Source: Thelephora terrestris
Lineage: Eukaryota; Basidiomycota; Agaricomycetes; Thelephorales; Thelephoraceae
Direction of reading: 5' to 3'
Length of the DNA: 64,000 nucleotides
NCBI GenBank assembly: GCA_015956445.1
Contig: WIUZ02000007.1
Location: 1,860,001 to 1,924,000 of the forward strand
Each line of letters begins with the position of its first letter. Within the stretch, counting starts at the first letter, position 1. Under the pieces are notes generated by a model. That model was not told the DNA's origin and made no database searches. It was given only the letters and a program-made list of their open reading frames with translations. Made by a program: the position numbers and the translations under genes. Below, in pieces: positions 56,386 through 64,000 of the stretch.

Positions 56386-57877
56386 CTAGTTTGACCATCC
56401 CATGGCGTAGAAGGCCTGTTTGGCCGCTTCCTCCTTCGCAAGCTGCTTGCTTGGTCCGGCACCTTCGCCCTTCTCAATGTTATTAACTGCGAGATCGACC
56501 GAATCGTCAGCGATCACCGCCCCATTCCAGATAGACGCCAGTATGGAGGCACCTACCCATACATTTCACGTGCCATTTGCCAGCATGTGGTGGTCCAAAA
56601 AACTGTGCGGTATATTCGACGGCAACCCGCCGCTGGCTAGCGGTCTGATTGAACAAGGGCAAGTAAGAGATCTGTTGTCCGCCGGGGGTGGGTGGAAGCG
56701 GCGGCGGCTTGGTTGCCGGGGGCGGCGGTTGGGAAGTTCCAGGCCGCATGAAAGGGCTCATGCCAACGTTCGGGGACCCAACGTTCCCAGGGATGTAAGG
56801 AGGGGGCTGGACGGGACGAGGGCTGGGTTGCGAGAAGGTCGGTGTGTTACCGAACTGGCCGAACAACCGATGCCGGCTAGACTCTGCGATGTTCGGCGGA
56901 GCACCGATCTGTTGGGGAAGAGGAGAAGGAATGCTAACTGGAGGCGGCTCATTCTTCACTCGCTTCTCGCTTGGCTCGAGCAACTGGTTGATCCAGTCCT
57001 GCACGACGCTATATTCACTTTGAATGGACAGCGCCCCAATGTAGGCCCAAAACAGCTTACGCCCTTCCTGTTGTGGTTGCGGGGTCAGCGCCTTGACAAA
57101 GCGAGATGTCGTTCATGGCTCACATCAGCAGACCTTATCTTCCCGACCAAGCCAGGGGCACAACGGAGTTTGGATTTTAAATTGTACGCGGTGGTCCATC
57201 GGTCGACATTGTGCGGGGAGACAAGGTCGTCCAGTATTTCCTACCCGCCACACATCTTAGAGGCTTAAGACCTCAGTAACTGCGGAGCGATGACTCACCT
57301 TGAGCTGCTTCGAGCCGTACATCGGCCGTCTTCGGAAAAGATTGGTCATCACAGCCGCCTCCAGCAGTTTCTCCCCCAGGGTGGCCAGCCGAACATTTCC
57401 ACCGTGTTCATCAGAAGTGAGAGCGTCTGGCCTGGAGTTGAGGCTCTCGTGGGTGAAGACCTCGAGCATAAGCTCGCCTTCGATGGGCGGAAGGGGCGGT
57501 ATATTATCCATGCTAGTGCGAGAGATTGTGCGCTTCCGGGGAATAGAGTTGGGTGTCGACGAGGGCGGCGGGAACGACTGAGGGGGAGGGGGAGGGGAAT
57601 CGCCTGTGGGATGGCGACAATGTTCGAGAGAGAGAGAGGTTATAAACAATTCGTGAGCGTCAAGCAAGGTCAAGGAGCGAAGGAAGGGAGAATGAGGCGA
57701 CCAGCCACACTTCGCGGCACCGGAACTCGGACAAAAAAGAAAGAAAGAAAAGAATCTGCCACACTTACCACTCATGCTGGCATCTTCTACACCGCTCGGT
57801 GTGCCCGGTCTGCTCCCAGTGACCTTGCGATCAGAGAAGGGGGAGTACATCGAAAAGACGTGCTGATTGGTTTGCAT
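56386..57877 (-). CDS. RNase III-like fold plus dsRNA-binding domain protein
   Basis: Five exons on the minus strand (57877–57769, 57603–57299, 57240–57124, 57067–56557, 56486–56386) give 380 aa. An RNase III-type helical domain spans about residues 75–215 (MLEVFTHESLN, LATLGEKLLEAAV, GRKLFWAYIGALSI). A Pro-rich linker follows, then a C-terminal double-stranded RNA-binding motif (about 305–378, KGEGAGPSKQLAKEEAAKQA). The catalytic signature normally reading ERLEFLGDS is LATLGEKLLEA here, without the acidic metal ligands, so RNA cleavage is unlikely. Some family members of this shape are mitoribosomal (mL44/mL57-like), but no presequence is obvious. An RNA-binding role is the safest reading. 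Confidence 0.85.
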
Positions 57878-58036
57878 ATCGATGGAGATGGGAGCGCAAA
57901 CAAAGAGGCGGAAGGAAATGCTGGAAACAAATAATGTGGGACGGACTTTGCCTTATATATATATATCGGGAAAGGTGCTAAAAAGTGGAAAACACACGCC
58001 ACGGGCACAGTGACACACTGAAAAATAGGTAATTGA

Positions 58037-59949
58037 TCACAAGAGGTTAATCCAATTATCTGAAAGTCCCTCCGCCACCCTCCACAGTTTTCCTTCGAGC
58101 CAGTTCCGCACTCTCGTCTCGTCGCCATCTTCCCCACGGTCGTCCAGGACCGAGACGTCGCCTCGTTTCCACAGACACAGCACGGTCCATCCAACTACGA
58201 TCATTCCCGGTGGTCTCTGTTCTCCAACGCTCTCCATCGCAGCACTGACGTCCTTTAACGTGGAGAACACGGTCCTCTGGTCCGGCATCGTCGCACGTTC
58301 AATGATGGCGATCGGCACGTGCCCAGGATATCCCTCCCCGTCTCGCTTCTCGGGCGGCAAGTCCGCGTTCTGGAGTGTGTCCAGCACAGCTCCCAGCCTC
58401 GCAACCCCCATGAGTATTACCAAGGTCCGGGACCTCTCATACCCGGGCAACTTGACTCCCTTTCCGCCCTTGCCAACCCCAGTACACACGATGAATGACT
58501 CTGCGACTCCCCGTTGAGTCACTGGTACACCCGCAAAGATTGGGCCAGCCAAGGCGGACGAGACCCCCGGGACAACAATGGGCTCGAACCCCTGAGAACG
58601 AAAGTAAATGATCTCTTCTCCCGCACGTCCGTACACTGTAGGGTCGCCTTGCTTGAGCTGCAACACGCCTTAAAGTCAATTGTTCCATAGATGAATTAGT
58701 AGGCACTTACGCGAACTACAGTCAGACCCCGCCTCGCAGCTTCTACGGCTGTCTCTTGGAGCTCGCTTTGGGCGCTATCAGCGTTTCCTGGAAATTTCCT
58801 TGCTATTTGGACCTGGACATGTGATGGAATGATAGCTAGGACGGCTGCAGGGACTAGTTTATCGGAAAGCACGAGGTCCGCATGCTTGGTAAGTGCATCT
58901 CGAGTAGCGACAGTCAACAGCGAAGGATGTCCAGGGCCGGATCCGACCAGTAGTATACGACCCACGCGTGGCGGAGTTTCCAGATTCAGTGGGTGATGGG
59001 ACGCCTGTGAAAGGTCTGTCGTGGACGAGGGGACCAAACCAAGGTCTCCGCTGAGCATCTTATCGATATCTTCCCCCTTCATCTCGGCAAGTCGCGATAA
59101 AGACCAGTACTCGCTTATTTGAGACACCCATCGCATTCTGCGCTTTGACGCCTCAACGTCACTGTCCGCCACAGTTCTCTGGGCGACTGGGAGATTGGGC
59201 GTGGCCTCCTCCACAGCCTCTTCTCTCCCGCCACCCTCGTTTCCTTCTCCGCAGCCCAACCCCTCTTCCTTTGCCCTCCTCCGCAGCCTCCCAATCACCG
59301 AGACTGCCACTCCTACCTCCTTTGGTAACGCGGCCACGATATCTCGCCGGATTCGCCCCGATATCCGACACCCTTGACCATTGGCGGTGACTCCAATCTG
59401 CAACGATGAGGGGGCATTCGTGGCGGTGTCGATGAAACGATGTGAAGATGTGAATGAAAAGTCGCAGAGCTGCGGCAGGTCCGAGAAATTAACCGGCACT
59501 CGTTGTCTTCGACAACTACCGTGGAGGCGTTTTGCTGATTCCAGAGATCGTTTTCCGTTCGACATCGTCGAGAGTGTGTCGGTGACGCAGACGAACGAGA
59601 CGTCTCCCGTCGAAGATTCGAGATACGATTCCAGAAGTTCCTCATCCTCCCCTTCGGTGGGTCCCATGGGAATCAGAGTAAGCTGACCATGGTCGGCTCT
59701 CCAGCGTAGTTCGTCGCAAAGGGTGTCGTCGCCTTTGGAGAAAACGACGACGGAAGAATCGGCTTCCAGAGCCGCGAACGCTCGTTTCGCCGCGAGGGCG
59801 CTGGACCCGACGATCACCGTCTTTTTCTTCTCCAATCGAAAGGATAGCAGCATCGACGCTCCGCCCACAGGCTGGGGGAACGGCTCGGCCGTCGTCGTCG
59901 TCGTCGTCGTGGGGGTCATCATTTCCGTAGTGACTTTGGATGTAGACAT
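58037..59949 (-). CDS. Siroheme synthase: Met8-like plus uroporphyrinogen-III C-methyltransferase (Met1)
   Basis: Exons 59949–58711 and 58657–58037 (53-nt intron) give 619 aa. The N-terminal part (about 30–230) resembles Met8/CysG precorrin-2 dehydrogenase (SMLLSFRLEKKKTVIVGSSA). The C-terminal part is an SAM-dependent uroporphyrinogen-III methyltransferase: ILLVGSGPGHPSLLT near 355, then LKQGDPTVYGRAGEE just after the splice and ERATMPDQRTVF. Siroheme is the cofactor of sulfite and nitrite reductases. The nucleotide-binding loop reads VGSSALAAK rather than a classical GxGxxG, so dehydrogenase activity is uncertain. The gene starts 164 bp from the Vam7-like gene on the opposite strand. Confidence 0.92.
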
Positions 59950-60113
59950 TGTTGCCGTATGAAGTAGACAGCGGTCCTAGTCATCCCTGTCAGAGAATTT
60001 TTTTTTCGTACGAGAGCACACGCGCAATGATGAGCAAGCGATACACAATTTCGTGATTGCGGGAATACACGAGGACAACTGATCGGCACGCTTTTTCAGC
60101 CGAGGGGAAAACC
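59950..60113. promoter_or_regulatory. 164-bp divergent promoter
   Basis: This is the start-to-start interval between the siroheme synthase and the PX–SNARE gene. It includes a T-rich run near 60000. No other motif was recognised. Confidence 0.5.
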
Positions 60114-61208
60114 ATGACTTCCGCCATCCAAGCCATCCACATCCCAGCCTACGAGGACCGCACGGACCCCTCCCCACACACCGTCTATCGCATCCAAATA
60201 ACAGCCAGCGTACGAGAATGGCCGATGTGGAGGAGATACTCTGAATTCGTGGACTTGCACGCGGAACTCACCAAATCCACCGGTTCACCTCCACCCGCCG
60301 CGTTACCACCCAAACACTCCTTCTCGATGTTCCGATCCCGTTCCAACCCCACCATTTTAGAAGAACGTAGGGTGGCCCTGGAGACGTATTTGCGGGTGAT
60401 CTTGAGCGCGAAGGAGGACAAGTGGAGGGAGTCCTATGCGTTCAAGCAGTTCCTTGGGATACCCATCGGGAAGAACACAGCCATCGAGGGTCGGTCAAAC
60501 GCAGCTTCCTCATCCAAGACCTTCACCCTCGTTTCGTGGTTGGACGAACACATGGAACTCCAGTCGAGCGTTCGCGACGTCCGCGCGGATATCAACAAAC
60601 GCGACGCCCTCTCCGACAGAGGCGACATCTCCGGCTCTCACCAAATCAACGTACAAGCGAAGAAGAAGCTGCTGGCAGTCCAGACTCGTGTTGACGCTCT
60701 AGAAGATGGTCTCAAGACCCTCGCGATGGCCGGGATTAGCGAGGGTGAGCTGCAACGGAGGACGGAGATGGCTGCTCGTTTGCGGGACGACTGCGATAAG
60801 CTTACGAAGATGGTCACCCTCGCCCGACACACGTCTCGAGGGCTGGGGAGGACGCTTGAGCGGAACCCCGCTCCGGACTCGGATAGGAACGACCTCCTCG
60901 GAAACGGTTTCACCACGTTTTCGAAACCTGGCAGGGTCCTCGGCGCACCTCCGCCACCCCGAGAGACGGAAGAAACACGACCGCTGGATTCCAACGGACT
61001 TTTACAACTTCAACAGGCCAAGATCGACGACCAGGATGCGAATCTCGCCCAGCTTTCTGCGATCCTGCAACGCCAGAAACACCTCGGGCTCGCCATCGAT
61101 TCCGAGGTCAAACAGCAGATCGAAATACTCGACCAGTTGGATCACGACGTGGACAGGTTCGGAGGCAAGCTCAGCACGGCGAAGAAGCAGATGAACAGGC
61201 TTGGATAG
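60114..61208 (+). CDS. PX-domain SNARE, Vam7-like
   Basis: This intronless gene codes for 364 aa. An N-terminal PX domain (about 5–120) has the phosphoinositide-binding RRYSEF motif, a Pro-rich loop and the later LETYLRVIL helix. A coiled-coil middle follows. The C-terminal Qc-SNARE helix (about 305–362) reads DQDANLAQLSAILQRQKHLG and then IDSEVKQQIEILDQLDHDVD with the zero-layer Gln. There is no transmembrane anchor, as in yeast Vam7. Vam7 works with Vam3, Vti1 and Nyv1 plus HOPS in vacuole fusion and is recruited by PI3P through PX. The order and lack of an anchor make the family call firm. Confidence 0.92.
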   Translation: MTSAIQAIHIPAYEDRTDPSPHTVYRIQITASVREWPMWRRYSEFVDLHAELTKSTGSPPPAALPPKHSFSMFRSRSNPTILEERRVALETYLRVILSAKEDKWRESYAFKQFLGIPIGKNTAIEGRSNAASSSKTFTLVSWLDEHMELQSSVRDVRADINKRDALSDRGDISGSHQINVQAKKKLLAVQTRVDALEDGLKTLAMAGISEGELQRRTEMAARLRDDCDKLTKMVTLARHTSRGLGRTLERNPAPDSDRNDLLGNGFTTFSKPGRVLGAPPPPRETEETRPLDSNGLLQLQQAKIDDQDANLAQLSAILQRQKHLGLAIDSEVKQQIEILDQLDHDVDRFGGKLSTAKKQMNRLG

Positions 61209-61421
61209 ACTCCATTCCATACTTTAACGCATTTCTCACTCTTTTAATGCTCTCTATTCTTAATCATGCATCTCCCACCATGGTACCAGTTTCACAAGTT
61301 TAGCGTTACGGAATAGGGAGCAGGATGAATTGCATTCGTCTATGGGTTCCAATGTATGTACGACAATTAACGGCAAATATAATATATAGGGCCAAAATGA
61401 TAGGTGTCTGCAAGCAACTTG
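61209..61421. other. Convergent 3' intergenic gap
   Basis: An AT-rich region lies between the SNARE stop and the carrier stop. Only UTR-like sequence was seen. Confidence 0.5.
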
Positions 61422-62658
61422 TCATAGTGGTTTCGCCAAATACTTTCCAACACCCTGAGTGATACCGAGCAAGGTGTCAGTCAAAGGAAGTCCGATGGAA
61501 AGTGATGAGCGCAAACCTCGTAACAAGCAATCATTATTCCGCACGCAGGAGCAATCTTCGCCATCCTCGGCCCGAACCCCGCATACAGCGCTGAGTAGCC
61601 TTCTGTCTGAACCATGTGTCTCAGCAGGGGCATCGTGGACGTTGTATGCGAGGGCGTCGACATAATCAAGGCCTGCCGCCGAGTTTTCAGAACGTCGAAA
61701 GGGGAGGTGACCAGAGCAGCAAGAATCCCGCTCATCGCTCCGCTGGCAAATGCGACCGACGTGCCTTCACGGCCATTCCGATTGAACCACGACTTGAGGC
61801 CCTCATAGTTTACCCAATAGAGGCCGCTGAAAGGAACATCTCGATACAGAGTCGGACCCAGACCTTTCCACAGGACCATCGGACCCTGTTTCTGGACTAA
61901 AGTAGCAACGGATGAGATAACTGATCGGAGGGTGTTTGGATTGGAAGAGGATGAAGGAGTAGATTGGAGGTTGGTTCGAATGAGCTCCAGTGGCGAAACC
62001 ACCGTCGAGATGAGCGTTCTTGCCGTGATACCGGCGAAAAGGGGGGTGATTGCAGATGGAGTGACAAGGAGGGGGGAAACGGAATGCAGGAGGTGGTCGT
62101 AGGTCACCATATAGGCCGTCGATGCTGGGACACCTATCAGACTACGAGTTAAACTTGATTAGTCCCAGTCTTCAGCAGGGGCGAAAAGTGGTGAAGGCGA
62201 ACATTGTTGTCCCAGCACCCTTCCACAACCCCCTCAGCCCCTCGACTCTCACTACATGCTTGATAGCATCATAGAACCCGTGAACGCGTTCCTGTCGTAG
62301 TACACCATGGTCCCACACGCATACAACTTCGGACCTGCTGAAAGTGGGGATAGCCAGAGAAGACATCCCGCGAACACAGGGGACGTTATTCGGCTGACAA
62401 CAGGCATTTGGCGGAGGACGTGCGAACAGTTGATGGGATTTTGGTTTCGGAGGTTGTGTCTGTAACCTCGTCTTGACGACGTCGAATGGGGTCACTATCA
62501 GCAACAATCCGAAGCGCAGTTAAGTGGATACAACACAACGGGGGTAAAATTTAGCACTGCGGGTCAGACCTGCTGAGGAACGATTCGTGCTCACTTGTGA
62601 TTGCAGTCAAGAGCGAACCCGTGCCAGCAGCAAACAGCTTGGCATGTAAAGGTTCCAT
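61422..62658 (-). CDS. Mitochondrial carrier, Mtm1/SLC25A39 type
   Basis: Four exons on the minus strand (62658–62595, 62494–62203, 62141–61517, 61454–61422) give 337 aa. Three carrier repeats each show the PX[DE]xx[KR] signature: TPFDVVKTRLQ (near residue 23), SPLELIRTNLQ (near 180) and SPFDVLKTRRQ (near 270). They stand for six membrane helices in the inner membrane. A long Cys-containing loop follows the first signature (residues about 40–65, NACCQPNNVPC), as in Mtm1/SLC25A39/40, carriers linked to manganese-SOD activation, iron–sulfur balance and glutathione import. The last exon is only 33 nt (GVGKYLAKPL). The specific substrate is inferred from family only. Confidence 0.9.
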
Positions 62659-62867
62659 GACGGCTCAACCGTCGGAGGTTGTGGTCGTCGTACGGGATCA
62701 AGTACGCACACTCCGCGGCGGGAAATATGTTCCGTCGTTCCCGCCGAAAGTCGCCGAAAGCCTATGACGCAACCCGCAAATTGCCAGCCAGCGCGTGATG
62801 ACGGAGCAATCGAGCGCCTCCGTTCCAGGTTCACTTCAGGATCTGGTTGAGGGCGGCATCTTGCTCA
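62659..62867. promoter_or_regulatory. 209-bp divergent promoter
   Basis: This start-to-start interval between the carrier and the last F-box gene contains no other feature. Confidence 0.45.
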
Positions 62868-64000
62868 ATGGCTGCCCATAGGCTGCCAAACGAAATCTGG
62901 CTCTGTATCTTTGAGCTCTCTACGGTGGAATACCTCCCAAACCGGGAACTACCGAATTCCATGGACAAGTCGGCATGGTTTAAGAACGTCTTCGGTAGCT
63001 GGTCTTTGCAATCGCCCGATGAACTCGCCGTGAATGCCCAGAAGAAACGGCACAAAACTGTCAAGGTACGTGAATCGAGTCCCCGCAAACCTGTCCGACC
63101 CTAACGTGGGGTGTTCAGGCCATCCTCTCAACTTGCAAACGTTGGCGCCTTATCGCAGGCGAATTCCTTTTCAGTCACATTGCGGTCTTCACATTATCTC
63201 CTATGCATTCTTTATCCGACGTTCTGGATAAGGAACCTCATCTCGGCACATACGCCAGGAGTATCTACCTCGGCGTCCCCGAAAAACCCAAGCCAGAATC
63301 CCTTCCGATATTGGTCTCTATCATCCGGCGTTGTCCAAACGTCGATACCATGGTCATCACCTGGCCGCTCACCTCTACGTATTCAGCGACCATCGCCGAC
63401 GCGCTCATCTCCTTCACGTCGAAGAAGATCCAAACGCTCCGTTGGAACATGTCATCGAGCGCACAATCGAAAGTTATTTGGGCCCTGAATGCGTTACGGA
63501 AGACTTTGACATCCCTGGAGCTCCGATTCCAGGCTCCGACTGGCGAAGGCAATCCATTGGGTTCTGCAGGGAACCTCAACCTCGCCCTCCCCCACCTCCA
63601 AACACTGTCCCTTCACGGGTCCTTCCAAGATTTTCTGGAACAGTGCGCAGACTGGTCCTTACCAGCACTCCAGCATGCCACGCTCGAATATGCCCTCAAT
63701 CCACACGAATTCCCACCTATCGATGAATTTTGTGCACAGCATGGAACCAACCTCACCTACCTCGACCTCGATTGCCTCCAGGCCATCGACGTCGCCGCGA
63801 TCCTTGACCTCTGTCCCAATCTCATCACCTTCTTATTTAATGGAGATTGGCGCCTTCCGCCCTCAGACGACCACCCTACGGAATCGAAACTCACAAACAG
63901 CCCACATCCCAATATCGGCACCATCGGGGTCCATCAGCTCTTGTTCGCCTTTGGCGTGGGACGCGCGGCGAAGTCCGAACCGTTCAAAATCGAGTATATG
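62868..64000 (+). CDS. F-box protein, 3' end outside the window
   Basis: Exon 1 (62868–63065) and exon 2 (63119 onward) join in phase 0 across a GTACGT...TTCAG intron. The frame is open to the last base, giving about 360 residues so far. The F-box starts at RLPNEIWLCIFEL (residues 5–17) and resumes after an insertion at ILSTCKRWRLIAGEFLFSHI (near 68–87). LRR-like strands follow (IQTLRWNM, LTSLELRF, LQTLSLHG, LTYLDLDCLQAI). The split, widened F-box is common in this mushroom family. The end of the gene lies beyond 64000. Confidence 0.85.

Overview
This window looks like nuclear DNA of an Agaricomycete (mushroom-forming basidiomycete). The genes are split by very short GT–AG introns (about 50–60 nt). 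F-box/LRR-type genes recur, and a decayed STAND NTPase–TPR gene of the kind common in mushrooms is present. The housekeeping proteins (RVB2, uL2m, a Vam7-like SNARE, a GRAM–VASt sterol transporter) are of fungal type. No species is claimed. Exon models were read by eye; the main ones close in frame and give lengths normal for their families.

Layout. Positions 1–2173 hold repeats: a 35-bp minisatellite, a CCTAA-type array and the 5' end of a truncated gene. Positions 2174–14273 are a Ty3/Gypsy element with 1.3-kb LTRs that are almost identical. It carries a 2.3-kb antisense-ORF cassette between pol and the 3' LTR, bounded by a 33-bp direct repeat. Positions 14274–20831 are a minus-strand Ty1/Copia element with a tRNAiMet-half primer site. 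Its 5' LTR is split by a 1366-bp, nearly perfect palindrome (19226–20591) with CACTG...CAGTG ends and a 3-bp AAA duplication, best read as a non-autonomous CACTA-like DNA transposon. The Gypsy 3' LTR abuts a truncated Copia LTR, and the two Gypsy flanks do not match, which suggests a rearranged nest rather than one simple insertion.

From 20832 onward is ordinary gene space. In order: an F-box gene; a Lam/Ysp2-type GRAM–VASt membrane sterol transporter; a small acidic protein made of mini-exons; a second F-box gene; RVB2 (Reptin) and mitochondrial uL2m, which share a 94-bp start-to-start interval; a GON7-like KEOPS subunit, tail-to-tail with uL2m; a seven-beta-strand lysine-type methyltransferase; a homeodomain gene; a DUF676 lipase; an unrecognised 444-aa protein; a NUFIP1/Rsa1-type snoRNP assembly factor; a third F-box gene; a broken STAND–TPR (NLR-like) gene; a catalytically atypical RNase III-like/dsRBM protein; a two-module Met8/Met1-like siroheme synthase; a Vam7-like PX–SNARE; an Mtm1-type mitochondrial carrier; and the 5' part of a fourth F-box gene that runs off the end.

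The host genes do not form one pathway. Several sit in divergent pairs with short shared promoters (RVB2/uL2m, siroheme synthase/Vam7, carrier/F-box, GON7/methyltransferase). The most unusual material is in the transposon nest: the palindrome, the antisense cassette and a set of covarying GCAGT-loop hairpins in the Gypsy LTR.
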